Shown here piece after piece: positions 1 to 10,559 of a DNA stretch of 64,000 bases (within the stretch, counting starts at the first letter, position 1; each line of letters opens with the position of its first letter). Both the position numbers and the translations under genes were made by a program. This DNA comes from Sphagnum compactum (taxonomy: Eukaryota > Bryophyta > Sphagnopsida > Sphagnales), in assembly GCA_965153455.1 (NCBI GenBank), contig OZ234496.1, positions 20,948,304-21,012,303 on the forward strand. Reading direction: 5' to 3'. A model generated the notes under the pieces. The model saw only the letters and a list, made by a program, of their open reading frames with translations, searched no databases and was not told where the DNA came from.

Positions 1-1084
1 TTAGAAAGGTCTTGAAGCATACATGCTTAAAGTGCCTTTGCATTGTTCATTTAGACTTGATTTGCATGAGTTATGATCAAAAGAAGGTGTGAGAATCAAA
101 TTGAGAATTTGACTTCCGATCATAAATCCCTTGAAAGCAAGGGTCAAATTAGGTCCAATTAAAGTGTGTTATACACCATTAGAAAAAAAAAATTGGTAAC
201 TAAAAGATATTGCCCTCGTTTTCTCAAAACAAACTTGATTTCAAAAAAATATAAAGGACCAAAGTTTTGGGACAACAAAAGTCCCAATTTTGGGACTCCC
301 ACTTAAGAGTCCCGGGGAAAACTGACATTTGAACGTAATCCCCACAGAAAGGCACATAATATATTATAAGGAAAAGAATGATGCCTCCTTCTAAAGGTTG
401 TGAGCCATGTAAAGTTTGTGTTTAAGGTTGTCCCTACTAAATTCATCACACCACTTCCATTCAATTTTCACTAACCGCCTTCTTTTCTTGGTTATGTAGG
501 TTGACTTCATTTTGAACTTTCACTTATGAAGCCGTTCTAATGTCATTTTGGAGCTCTAACACACCTTCTTACCTTCAAAATGCTTCAAGTGAAAGAATGT
601 GCCCCAACTCTTTTTTTCTTTTGTTGTTTCACTTTGGGACCCACCTTTAAGTCTCTTGAGGAGTTGGAAGCGTGACATTTTGAATTGAAAAACAAAACCA
701 TTCATTTGAACACTATCATTTACAATATTATAACATAAATTAAAAAAAACCTTATCATTATTATAAAAGAACAAAAGAAAAAAATTCCCACAAGATGGTC
801 ACCAAATGGTAGAAATGAATTTAGTTCTTGTAAAATTATTCCATTATACTATGATAACAAATTTGCATTACCATATGCACATTCATAATTTTTGTTTTGA
901 TTTTAAACGCACCTAACATTACAATTCATTAAAACATTAGATTAATACTTATTTTACACAACTAGAATTTGCAATGTAATATATAGTGTAAAAAAATCTA
1001 GAAACAAGATTTGAATTCATTTCATTAGATTTTGATGCCACAAAAATTCCCACAACAATATGGATATGTAAATTACTACAAAGC
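1..1084. other. Left flank, no gene recognised
   Basis: AT-rich non-coding DNA with A/T homopolymers. A short open frame near 556-774 on the minus strand has no recognisable domain and no counterpart beside NLR-B. Similarity to the NLR-B region begins only at about 1085, so this stretch lies outside the NLR duplication. Confidence 0.6.
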
Positions 1085-4000
1085 TTTATAGTTTTCTATT
1101 TTGATGAAACTCAATCATAATTACCATAAAATTTCATGTTTTTTTAAAGGAAATCTAAACAATAAAATAAAATTTGTGATATTTCAAAATAGGATCTGTG
1201 GTTTTTTACTATAAAATACCTACAACTATTCTTCCTTTTCCCAAAAAAATGTATAAGAATGAAGTCTTTTGCTCAAAAAGTCCCATCTTTAAGCAGTCCT
1301 TGGTCACATCATCATAATTCAAAACCAACAAGAATTCAACATTCAAATTTGCAATGTTCCATGATCAGTTCCTATTCTAAATGCCTTGTGTGTCCAAAAC
1401 CATCTAAGTATCATCTACCCCTGCTGACTTAAATTTCCCCGAAAGCCATGTGTTTTTGAACTTCTCGCACAACTCATCAAATCTACCCTCCCAAATATAC
1501 ACTACCTTTAGGTTTTTGAGGTTCTTCAAAGTATCAGGCAAGCTATTAATATTTGTGCAGTTTAAATTCAATATTTGCAACTTGGGCATAGCACCATCTT
1601 CCACCTTCGAGAACTCAACTAATCCAGATTTAGAACAGTCCAGTTTTTTCAAACTTGGAAAGGCATCTGATGATGTGAATGAATCTGGAAGCTTCTTGAT
1701 TGATCTACACCGGCTAATTTCTAAAGTTGACAGCAACCTCAGAGTGTTCAATGCTGGAAGACTTTCCAAGGAGGACATAGTATCCAATGTGAGCACCTTG
1801 AGTTTTGAAAACAATGTGATGACTGATGGTAGAATTTTGATCCGTTCACAATAAGCTAAGGAAAATTCTTCAAGATGCCTCATTGATTGGATGGCATCTG
1901 GCAACGTTTCTAATTTTTCAAAGTCTCGAATTTCTAATGACTTTAATTTCACCAACTTTGATATCAACTTCGATAGTTCGTCACATTGCTCCAATGTCTC
2001 ACAAGTCTTTCCAGATATGTGGAGTTCTGTAAGAGTCGTCAACTTGCAAATATAAGTTGCAAATGCTTGGCCATGTAACTGCCTACTTGGATTACCCCAA
2101 TATCCATTAGGAGATGAAGCTACTAGGTTGAGGTATTGAAGGGATCTTAGATCACCTACTGTAGAAGGGTGGTAGTTGAGATTACGACAGAAGAAAAGGC
2201 TAAGATGAATCAATTGTGTTAGTTCCCCAACCTCTTTGGGCAAAGATTGCAATTTGTCACACCAACCAAGATCAAGATGGGTTAATTGTGTGAGTTTCCC
2301 AATCTCTTTCGGCAAAGATTTCAACTTGAAACAGAGTTTAAGGTCAAGATGGATTAATTGTCTAAGATTGCCAATCGCTTGCGGCAAAGATTTCAAGTCA
2401 CATGATCTAAGGTAAAGATGGGTTAAGTACCTCAGATTTCCAATCTGTCTAGGCAAAGATTTTAGCTCGTTACAGTTACTCAAATCCAAAAGCTTGAGAT
2501 TTTCAATGCCCTTCAAGAATTGTTCTGGCATAACCTTCAACTGCTCATTCTGAGCAAGAAGTAAAACCTCCAATTTGGGTGCAGAGAAAATCACATCATT
2601 GAGTGTGGTCAAGTCATTCTCCATAAGTGAAAGGTTGCGAACTTCATAAAGTTCACTCTCGAATCTCCGGATCCAATCTCTAGGAAATTCCACCAACTGT
2701 TTGCCTGGTCGATAGAGACAAGTTATTGGTTTTTCCCCTTCTATTATGTGAAGAGCCAAATCTCTCATCAGGTCATGTACTTTGTATGCAAATGAATCAT
2801 ATTCGTTTTGGACGAGTTCAATCAATGAACGCGCCACCAACAATCCCACCAAATAGTATGCAAACCGTGTAGAATAATCCCCAAACATTTTGGTACCATC
2901 CTCCAACAACCCTTGTCCTTTCCACAATTTAATCAACTCTTCCATCTCCACAACACGATCTTCACGAAATGCAGCAAAACCAAGAAAACACTCCTTGCAT
3001 ACGCGATTGTCATTATCCAAATTGTCATAGCTGAGTTTGAGACGACCAAACAATTTTTCTTCCTCCTGCTGCTCCGGTAACTTGCGTGACTCCCGTAAAC
3101 AATTCAGTTGGAATTCCCATTCTTGACACGTGATCTTCCCGAGCATTAATCCACCGATGACCTTCAGCGCCAAAGGAAGACCTTTACACTCGTCAGCAAC
3201 CAACTCAGCCACTCCCTGTAGTTCACAAGGACTGTTTGAAAATCCCATAGAGAATGCATGGACACAAAATAACTTCCAACTATCCTCCTGTGAAAGGACA
3301 CCTACCTGCACTTCATCTTCGTCTATCACTCCAGCTTTCTTCAACACAAGCTGGTTTCTAGTGGTCACCAACGTGACACTGCCTCGGCCCTTCGCCAGGT
3401 CAAGTTGCTCCAACACTTCTTTGCTCCAAACATCATCTAGAACCAGGAACACCCTCCTCCTCAAAAACTCGTTGTAGAGCGTGATCCTGTACTCTTCCAG
3501 TTGTGCAAAATTCATTGGCTTAAGACCCAACTGCCTACAGAAGCTATCATACAGTTCCTCGATGTTGGGAGTTTGGCTCAACGTAAGCCAAATCAACTTG
3601 CCTTCTTTAAAGTGCTCACGCACCTCCCTACTATTGTAGGCAATTTGGGCAAGAAGCGTCTTCCCCGCACCACCCATGCCCCAAACTCCAACACATCGAG
3701 GTTTGGCATCAGTGCTACTAGAGGTTATGGATTGTTGCAATCTCATAGTAAAATTGTCCAAACCGAACACAAGTTGTGGCACTTCTTGGAGGTCTGTCAG
3801 TTTGTGCGCATCTTCATTCACTATTAGCTCCCGTGGGCAAGATGATGACGTAGATGCCTCTGTGTCCACCCTTGACATATTGTCACTAGGTCCAAGTGAC
3901 AAATATTGCAAGAGATTGTGCAATGCAGATTTTATTGCACTGGTAATCCCTTGAGCACTACTTGTTGTGCACTTCTCTTGAAGAGATTCTTGTGCGACAA

Positions 4001-5935
4001 TCGCGAATTCAATTCGCTGTGCAGTAGCACCGAGGTCATATATCATCTGATGAATCTCCTGCATCATCTTCTCCGTTCTTTGGGCTCGTGAGGATTCCGA
4101 GAACGTCACAACCAACCCGACTAAACCTGCTTGCTGTAAGAGCTTCTTCACACGCTCTGTCACGTCTAGGATTCTCTTGCCTGTATTGTATCTGGACACA
4201 GGATTGAGGACCGGCTGTTGCTTGATGCACTTGTTCACTTCCACCGCTGCTGTCTTCAACGTGCCTTCTAATTCATCCAACCAATCATGCACTGCACTCC
4301 GAGGTCTCATAAAAGCGTTGTCAAAATTGCTTTGCGAGATTTGGCGGACGGCATGGTCCACAATGGGCTGCAACTCCTTAAGAAGGGCATGAAGAACCTT
4401 GCAGCACTCGTTGCAACTTATGGCAATTTTTGTCGCCTCCATCACTTGCTCCAACAGCTTTGAAGCCACCATGCCGGCAATGGAAACAGCCATGGGCTCT
4501 ACCATGATGCAATTTTCTCTTCGCACTTGTCTCTACTGTATGTGCGCTTGGGCGCACGTTCCACTTCAGTACGTGCAAGACTAGATCCAACGGAAGGTTC
4601 CCCTTCTCTCTTTGCTTTTCTTTGCTGGATTCTCTCCGAAAGACAATCACTGGCGATGTGCAACAAGTTGATGCAGCACATTCGTTATCGAAGTGCTTGA
4701 ATACACTTCCCAGTGCATTTGAAAATCTCTTGTAAGCGGAAGGTCATCGAGTTAGCTACAATCCAATGTTCTCCATCAGAGCAGCAAAAACCTGTCAAAA
4801 ATTCGAGATTCCACATGCATGGGCAGCAAGCATGTGACTCAAATTGCTGAATGGATGGAACAGTGCAGTGAGCGCAATACATACAACAAGCTATATCCTA
4901 GTCGTTCTCGCAGTCATTCTCCGAACACCAAAGCTAGAACATGAGATGTGTTGCCAGGGCTACTGCTAATGGAAACTAAAAACAAGACATCAAAAAATTA
5001 ATTACCCGATCTGTGAATGTTGTCACAGAGAACTCAAGTGCACCTTTAGCTATCAATCTTGCTCGTCGTTGAACCCATAGCTTTTCTACTAGATCAAGCT
5101 TACTACTACATCTATCGACGTTGTTTTGATCCGAAGAAAACTTATTATCAAGTACTGAACCTAATTCTCACACAAGTTAAATCAATGGTGTTCAGTAATT
5201 CCATTAAGTCTAAGACCCTCAAACCTCCTGGGCGCTCAACATTTTATTCACATATTACCTGAAGGTGCTTGCTATGATCCTCCCGTTCCCAAAATAGCTT
5301 TCGATCGCCTTTTCCCCCGCAAGTCGCATCCACCTCCTCTGACTTTATGTTCAAGTTGCTCCAAGCCGCGCTCTAAGCCGTGTGCACTTTGCAACCTAAT
5401 CAGACGTATAACATGTTGTTGCAAATCATGTTGCTACAAAAGACAGATTACGCATACCCAACTGCTAAACCTCATACAACTCATAAAACTACTGGAAGGT
5501 ATACGCCGACGACCGACTGGCATCAAAACAAAATGAATAGTAGAGAAGCCCTCCATAGCCTGAAAAGAACAACCTCACTACTAGAAAAACCCTACATATC
5601 CTGATAAGAACAACTCGAATGAAAACCAGCTTATCAGACACTTGTCGTGACACATTTATCCCTCCTCCTTCAAAGACAGATTGCAGCCTATTCAGTCTAG
5701 CATGCATCCTAAATCATGTCGGGCTGCAAACGGTATATTACCAGTTCCCAGTTTCGAACCTCACACTACTCACAAATCTACTAGGACGCACTGGGCACAG
5801 AGCTATGAAGACATACCCCGAGGACAAACTGGCAACAGAAGAAATGGATATCGAATAAGCGTTCAGTATGCTGACTTAAAGAAGAACACATGAATGAAAA
5901 CCTTAATACAGGAAGCGCCTATCGTCTACACTTCT
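1085..5935. repeat. NLR segmental duplication, copy A
   Basis: This block contains NLR-A with about 320 bp of 3' flank and about 1.4 kb of upstream DNA. It aligns collinearly with 58190-63055 at an offset of about 57.1 kb, with only scattered substitutions and small indels in coding and non-coding parts. The left edge is near the shared ttctattttga sequence (1094 and 58203), beyond which the flanks differ. The right edge is at the shared cgcctatcgtctacacttct (about 5918 and 63034), after which copy B enters a tandem duplication. The shared non-coding flanks show that a genomic segment was copied, not a transcript. Confidence 0.9.
1404..4505 (-). CDS. RPW8-like CC-NBS-LRR immune receptor (NLR-A)
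   Basis: Predicted intracellular immune receptor of the NLR family: an ATP/ADP-switched NB-ARC ATPase with an N-terminal signalling helix bundle. The frame stays open upstream to 4526, but that codon is GTG. The first ATG is at 4503-4505, with A at -3 and G at +4, giving 1033 aa. Numbered on the longer open frame, the RPW8-like coiled coil lies at about 20-150. The NB-ARC is at about 240-580: P-loop GMGGAGKT (283-290), kinase-2 LVLDDVW (361-367), RNBS-B GSVTLVTTR, GLPLA (449-453), RNBS-D CFLGFAAFRED (513-523) and VHD (583-585) in place of MHD. LRRs follow from about 620 to 1010, many reading LPxxIGxLxxLxxLxL. No TIR domain or intron is needed. Two oddities: Arg replaces Pro of FPED, and the C-terminus ends early compared with NLR-B. 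The family is known to trigger immune cell death; the ligand is unknown. Whether it is a helper (ADR1/NRG1-like) or a sensor cannot be told from sequence alone. Confidence 0.93.
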   Translation of the reverse strand: MVEPMAVSIAGMVASKLLEQVMEATKIAISCNECCKVLHALLKELQPIVDHAVRQISQSNFDNAFMRPRSAVHDWLDELEGTLKTAAVEVNKCIKQQPVLNPVSRYNTGKRILDVTERVKKLLQQAGLVGLVVTFSESSRAQRTEKMMQEIHQMIYDLGATAQRIEFAIVAQESLQEKCTTSSAQGITSAIKSALHNLLQYLSLGPSDNMSRVDTEASTSSSCPRELIVNEDAHKLTDLQEVPQLVFGLDNFTMRLQQSITSSSTDAKPRCVGVWGMGGAGKTLLAQIAYNSREVREHFKEGKLIWLTLSQTPNIEELYDSFCRQLGLKPMNFAQLEEYRITLYNEFLRRRVFLVLDDVWSKEVLEQLDLAKGRGSVTLVTTRNQLVLKKAGVIDEDEVQVGVLSQEDSWKLFCVHAFSMGFSNSPCELQGVAELVADECKGLPLALKVIGGLMLGKITCQEWEFQLNCLRESRKLPEQQEEEKLFGRLKLSYDNLDNDNRVCKECFLGFAAFREDRVVEMEELIKLWKGQGLLEDGTKMFGDYSTRFAYYLVGLLVARSLIELVQNEYDSFAYKVHDLMRDLALHIIEGEKPITCLYRPGKQLVEFPRDWIRRFESELYEVRNLSLMENDLTTLNDVIFSAPKLEVLLLAQNEQLKVMPEQFLKGIENLKLLDLSNCNELKSLPRQIGNLRYLTHLYLRSCDLKSLPQAIGNLRQLIHLDLKLCFKLKSLPKEIGKLTQLTHLDLGWCDKLQSLPKEVGELTQLIHLSLFFCRNLNYHPSTVGDLRSLQYLNLVASSPNGYWGNPSRQLHGQAFATYICKLTTLTELHISGKTCETLEQCDELSKLISKLVKLKSLEIRDFEKLETLPDAIQSMRHLEEFSLAYCERIKILPSVITLFSKLKVLTLDTMSSLESLPALNTLRLLSTLEISRCRSIKKLPDSFTSSDAFPSLKKLDCSKSGLVEFSKVEDGAMPKLQILNLNCTNINSLPDTLKNLKNLKVVYIWEGRFDELCEKFKNTWLSGKFKSAGVDDT

Positions 5936-6480
5936 ACTGCTCCTGCTTCAGAAGACATTAGATCGCAGTTACAACATGCAGTAATAAATCATCTGACTAG
6001 ACGAGAAAATGCTATATTGCCAACACCCCTGGCTACCCGACCTCACACTGCTCATAGAACTACATAGGCATATTACCCAGGTCGTAGACGAGAGACTGGC
6101 ACCCGAAAAAAAAGAAAAAAGTACTAGTAAGCACTCCGTATTGTGGAAATTCTCATTGGAATGCGAATCCCATGAAGCACTTGCCGTCAACACTGAACAC
6201 TCCACTCCTCCTTCAGGTGACAGGATGCAGAGCTGAAGTCCAAGGAGGAGAAGCAGAGCGCGAGGTGAGTAAAACAGAATAGACTGCCTGGCAGTGTGAA
6301 TAAGTAGGAACAGATATAGTGTGCACACCCAAATCTTTGAAGCTTGGAGGAATACTAAGGTTGGGGAGTAAGAGTAGACTAGTGGAACTTCGTTGCAGAG
6401 TGCAGCAGCGTCCCTCCCTCACACTGCAGCAAAGAGAAGCAAAGAAGAGAAAAGAAGTAGAGTGAAAACTGAGTAAGAAA
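4506..6480 (-). promoter_or_regulatory. Upstream leader region of NLR-A
   Basis: Non-coding DNA upstream of the NLR-A start on the minus strand. The first 1.4 kb is shared with NLR-B (61622-63055) at a similarity close to that of the coding region. Short open frames such as 5059-5262 and 5619-5858 on the plus strand recur in both copies, but have no recognisable domain and are probably incidental. If the TATA-like site near 6500 is the real promoter, this region is a long 5' UTR that may contain an intron; no splice sites were established. Confidence 0.5.
5441..6240. repeat. Three diverged ~230-280 bp direct repeats in the NLR-A leader
   Basis: Three successive segments start with an agaca(g)att-like anchor (about 5441, 5674 and 5952), and a partial fourth anchor lies near 6218. 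Each carries a related inner line: cctcatacaactcataaaac, cctcacactactcacaaatc and cctcacactgctcatagaac. Two are followed by a related actggca stretch, and they end in a cctcctcctTCA-like boundary. They are old, strongly diverged tandem duplications; the first two are also present upstream of NLR-B. Confidence 0.55.
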
Positions 6481-6680
6481 CCACGTCGTTTCTCCTATTT
6501 AAACTCTTCTCTACGCGCATTTCTTTAAAGAGATTTGCTGTGTGGTTTCCCTTCATTGGCAGCCGCTGCCCAGGAAAACACATTTTGCACAAGCATTTCT
6601 TCGAAGAGATTTTCTGGGTGGGTTCTTTTCATTGGCAGCCGCTTTCCGGGAAAACACATTTTGCACAAGCAGTGGGAATT
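6470..6680 (-). promoter_or_regulatory. Candidate NLR-A core promoter (TATA and CCAAT motifs)
   Basis: On the minus strand a TATA-like tttaaata (6496-6503) follows two copies of gccaatga, a CCAAT-type motif, within a 76-bp duplicated unit. Downstream the strand becomes rich in C and T (cactctacttcttttctcttc), as plant leaders often are. This order fits a promoter firing toward NLR-A about 2 kb away. It is inferred from motifs only, and the equivalent region of NLR-B lies outside the window. Confidence 0.35.
6528..6675. repeat. 76-bp tandem duplication, two copies
   Basis: The segments from 6528 and 6604 are near-identical copies. Each runs from aagagattt through cattggcagccgct to aacacattttgcacaagca, with an exact 76-bp offset. 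Each carries one attggc (CCAAT on the minus strand). Confidence 0.85.
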
Positions 6681-6719
6681 GATCATCCTTAGGGTACAGA
6701 GTGTGAATTCTATGAATTA

Positions 6720-7060
6720 GAGGGGCTACTTCCCAAGTTCAAATTGTTTATTTATTATTATCATTGTTTTGCAACGAGCCAACTTGATTGGCCTATCACC
6801 ACAAAAAAAATTCTGAAAGCATCGAGACTCCTCAAAATTGAATGTTCTATTTGGAATATTACAGTTCTCCCCTAAATTGGACCATCTATATATGTAAAAG
6901 GAGGACAACATTTGCCAAATCATATCGGATAAAACTGAGGTGCTATTGGGAACATATTAGGGAACAAAATGGGAACAAGGGAAACTTGCAGTCCCACTCC
7001 TCCCCGAAATCCAAAAGAGAAACATTGGGGCTGTTGAGTGCATGTTGTGCCTTCTCATTG
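6720..7060. other. Non-coding spacer with short repeat similarity
   Basis: No gene is seen. The stretch acaacatttgccaa(a)tcatat followed by ggtgctattgggaacata (about 6906-6958) recurs near 9210-9262 (gacaacatttgccaaagcat, ggtgctattgggaacacatt), so it belongs to the dispersed repeat family that fills the next 9 kb. Confidence 0.5.
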
Positions 7061-7901
7061 GTTGCATGTTATTTTCATTTTCACCTAGGCTAAATGGCCA
7101 GGGCACAAACATACATAATTGATGCTGGTGAACTATTTTTCTTCTGCCTGCCTGGATATCCAAACGTTTCTACCTTCAAAAAGAAAACTATGACCAGCTT
7201 TGGTATTTAACAAAAACCATCCCTGTTGGTCTTTGCTGCAGAGATAGAAAATCCGACACAAGATTATCAATTTGCAATATGAAACTACTTTAAAGCCCAC
7301 CATCAGTTGATATTGGAGTTCAACAGTTTCATTATCTAAAGATAAAAATGAAATATGTCTTCGATTGGTAATGTCTGAACCAATGGTTTTTTTGTTTTTG
7401 TTTTTGGCAATTTTTTCCTTTTTTTGAGGCTTCTTTCTCAAATTTATACAAGAGAAAAGAATTTCCGATTTTTCCCCAAAAAAATTCTTAGCGACGCTGC
7501 AAAAATTCGCCCCAAAAATTAATCACTGGCCTAAACCATTGTTCTCTGGTTTGGGTTATCATTCAGACAATGGAACCTCCAATGCCATTTCTGATCAGGT
7601 TCCTTAGGAAAAATCCAAACTTGGTCCTATTTGGAAATCGGGTCCAATTCTACCTAGAACATAGCTCAAGATTGGAGGAGTATTGGAGATTGGGCAGTAT
7701 TGGTGCTGTATGAACTACAAACTGTTAAAATTGAACCCTTGTCTAAAACTATATAACCTGGACTAGGACATTTCCAAATATGTAAACTTGACTCCTTCAA
7801 AACTGAAACTTATTATTATAATTACTTGCAATCTATGATTGGAGTATTAGCCCAGGCCCAAAAAAGGTAAGCAATAGTTTTAGATAATAAGAATTACTTA
7901 T

Positions 7902-8446
7902 CATATATATTAATTGCCTTGTCTGTCTGTCTGTGACCACTGGACGCAGAGAAAAGTGACGGGAAAAAGATAAGAGACAAGATCGAGCATCGGTCGACGA
8001 TCGTAGGATGACGTCTGTCTGTGACGGGGTTCGGCGTGGGGGGTGGGGGAGGGAGAGGTCTGTTACAGCTGGACCCGACCCGGCACTCCCGAATTTCGAC
8101 CTGCCTGAAATGAGTCGCACTCGGCCTGAAATGTTCCAACGCCCGTCCCGAAATATCATCCGTCTCGTCATCCATCCATCCAAGTTCCTCATCCCTGAAG
8201 AAGAAGATGATGGAAGAGGAGGAGGAAGGAGGAGGTCTGTCTGTGACAGTCTCGAAATGAGCCGTACTCGGCCTGAAATGTTCCAGCGACCGTTCCAGAG
8301 CCCATCCCGAAATATCATCCGTCCCATCATCCATCCATCCAAATTCCTCATCCCTGAAGAAGAAGATGATGAAAGAGGAGGAAGGAGGAAGACGAATGGC
8401 GGCAACAGCAGTATCACAGTGACCGAAGCTCGCGGGTACCCACTAG
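7902..8446. other. 545-bp GC-rich insert relative to the other repeat copy
   Basis: Comparison with 39920-39960 places this segment between acttA and TAaccaatag, exactly where the other copy reads acttataaccaatag. It is much richer in G and C than its surroundings, has no terminal inverted repeats and holds an internal duplication (about 8100-8235 and 8247-8385) offset by 147-159 bp. ctgtctgtgac recurs three times. On the minus strand a long frame stays open through both copies, and each copy carries a cttcttcttcag/gg stretch that resembles a 3' splice site. It could be a captured gene fragment, a non-TIR insertion, or ancestral DNA lost from the other copy. Confidence 0.6.
8100..8390. repeat. 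Internal tandem duplication of the GC-rich insert
   Basis: Two copies of a segment running from gaaatgagYcg through actcggcctgaaatgttcca, catccatccatccaa and tcatccctgaagaagaagat to a gaggaggaagg purine tract. The second copy has about 12 extra bases (near gttccagagccc). Offsets are multiples of three, so an open frame on the minus strand survives through both. Confidence 0.8.
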
Positions 8447-9110
8447 TAACCAATAGATAGGCTGGCCGCTGAGCATGCATGGGGGGCCTAACTGTTTTGT
8501 TTAGAGTGTGGCACTTGGCAAGGGGGATTTTTTTCAATTTATTCATAAAAACACTTGTTGCATGTCGACAACGGACAAGGATAGAATGCCCCCTTGTGAG
8601 CTATTCATTTAATCTTATATTGTTTGCCTAAATTTATCCCTGGTCACTTACATAACTGGACAAAGGGAAGAAACATTACCTTTTAAATTACACCTTTATT
8701 TTCGGGGAGCTTGCCAAGTTTCTGTTTTTTGGTGATGGGTTAATCAAACTGGTTCATTGCAAAATGCAAATTTCAACCTGGGAGGCGCCCCATCTAAGTA
8801 ATGGAAAGCACAATAAATAAATTACGTTAGTATACATTAACAATATATGTTAAATCATACCCATGCTCTTAGAAAGGCTAGTAGTCGATGTCAAAAACAG
8901 GTGACCAATAGTTTTCAAAATAAAGAGTACATGCAACCAATGAGAAGGCATATCATGCATTTAAGTGCCCCAACTATTTTTCTTTTGAGTTGAGGGTGGT
9001 GCCAGAAGACTTTTTCATTTTCCCCTTTGCTCCCAATGTGTTCTCATCAAGTTCCCAATGAACTCCCATTAAGTTTCCCAAGTTTTCGACATGTTCCCCA
9101 ACACATTCCT

Positions 9111-10559
9111 AGTAGCACCTCCTTCACCTTCACTCCCGGCAAACCCAAAAAAGACATTGGGTCCATGTTGAGCCTTCTCATTTGGCTCAAGTATACAGCT
9201 GAAAGGAAGACAACATTTGCCAAAGCATATGGGATGAAAGTAAGGTGCTATTGGGAACACATTGGAAACAAAAGGGAAAATGAAACCAGAATTTTTTTAA
9301 ATAACCTACCTAGCCGGGTACTAAGAAAACCAGTGACCTGCCAACACTGGTTTTTACCATGATCCCAATGTGAATTGGGGGGGAAATGCAACTCACATGT
9401 AGTGAACATTGCTTTGAACTATTTTCAATTAGGTTACTTTGACTTGAACCATAAATGTTTCCATCGATGGGCGCAAACAATGGTGCTCTTGGAGAATATC
9501 TTTGGTGCATATTTTTTGGTGCATCATGGGCAGTGATTTTTTTGCAAAAAAATCACCTAAAGAAAACACTTTCTTTTTAAGGGAATATTTTGTTGCAAAT
9601 TTCTTATTTTAAAAAACAATTCATCAATAAACAGCCATAAATTGGTTGTTTGCGGAAAATGTAGCCACACTCACACTCATAACTATTGATTACAACTTTT
9701 TAAAGGTTTTTGAAAATGTATCCCCAAAACAATCTAAAACTGTATGGGAATTCTTTCCACCCTACCTACATCAGGATTTATTTTTTAAAACCTTAATCAG
9801 GGGTGCATGTTGCCACACCTCATTGCTTGAGCAAAATTTCCATTCCTACTGTTTTGCATGAGCTTAAGTGCTTATAACAATTCATATTAATTAGTTCATT
9901 TAGTCACGGTGCACTCCAAAGCTTTAGTTATTTAATTAGTTTTGCAATAAGCCACTTTAATTGGCCCATCACCAAAATAAATTCCAAAAAAAAGGCAACC
10001 CCCCACCACCTCCCCACAAAATAAAGTTGTATCCATTTATATTTGTTTTACACAGCTATGTAAAATTGTGTAAGTGCATTAGTTTTACATTACACTTGCA
10101 CAATTTTACAAAACATAAAAATGACTTATTAGGTTTAACAATTATGCTTCCGTGTCTCAGTTTATAGGTTTACACTTATGTAAGTGGGTGGCCTTATACC
10201 CTTACACAAAGTATATAAAAAGTCCATTATGTCATTTAGACTTACACAAAGTCTAAGTCCTAATCCATATTCACATCCAACACTGATCCAAACCAAAGAC
10301 CAGAATTATTGTGGGCATACCTATGGTTTTTATTATTTTTAAAAATTATTCATGGTCTCCATGGGTATGGCTCTTTTCTAATTTGGAAAAAATATATGGA
10401 GCGAAATAATTCATTGGTACTTTGTTTACTATTGGGATTCATAAGACCTATTTCATAAATTATGCCTCTATTAAGAATATGACTCAGAATAACCATTTAT
10501 CTAGAGAACTAAAATTTTCTTCATTAATTCCAAAAAAAATTCTTTCAGAAAAGTGAAGT
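9111..10559. other. Non-coding AT-rich spacer within the repeat block
   Basis: No gene recognised. Parts resemble diverged dispersed-repeat sequence: ttgaaccataaatgttt near 9445 recurs at about 41555. The rest is AT-rich with A and T homopolymer runs. Confidence 0.5.

Larger units (their letters stand above)
7061..9110. repeat. Dispersed repeat block, left part, copy 1
   Basis: Collinear in direct orientation with 39070-40610. Shared landmarks include aaatggccagggcacaaaca, ttctaccttcaaaaagaaaa, ttgtctaaaactatataacc, ttgcaatctatgattggagt and gttcccaatgaactccca. The main difference is a 545-bp extra segment (7902-8446) in this copy. No long open frame is conserved between the copies, so this is non-coding repeat DNA. 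Confidence 0.85.

Noticed and set aside
4506-4526. Seven extra N-terminal codons of NLR-A (and 61622-61642 of NLR-B)
   Set aside because: The open frames there begin with GTG and TTG, which are not credible nuclear plant starts; the first ATG in each has a good context.
5059-5262. 67-aa open frame repeated three times upstream of the NLRs (also 62175-62378 and 63250-63453)
   Set aside because: It is kept because the whole leader is duplicated; no domain is recognised and it runs opposite to the NLR gene.
5750-5775. Pol III box B in the NLR leader (aggttcgaaactggg on the minus strand)
   Set aside because: No box A at a suitable distance and no SINE-like body; probably chance.
7833-8546. 237-aa minus-strand open frame as a gene
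   Set aside because: It runs through the repeat-insert boundaries and low-complexity proline/serine sequence; the other repeat copy lacks most of it.
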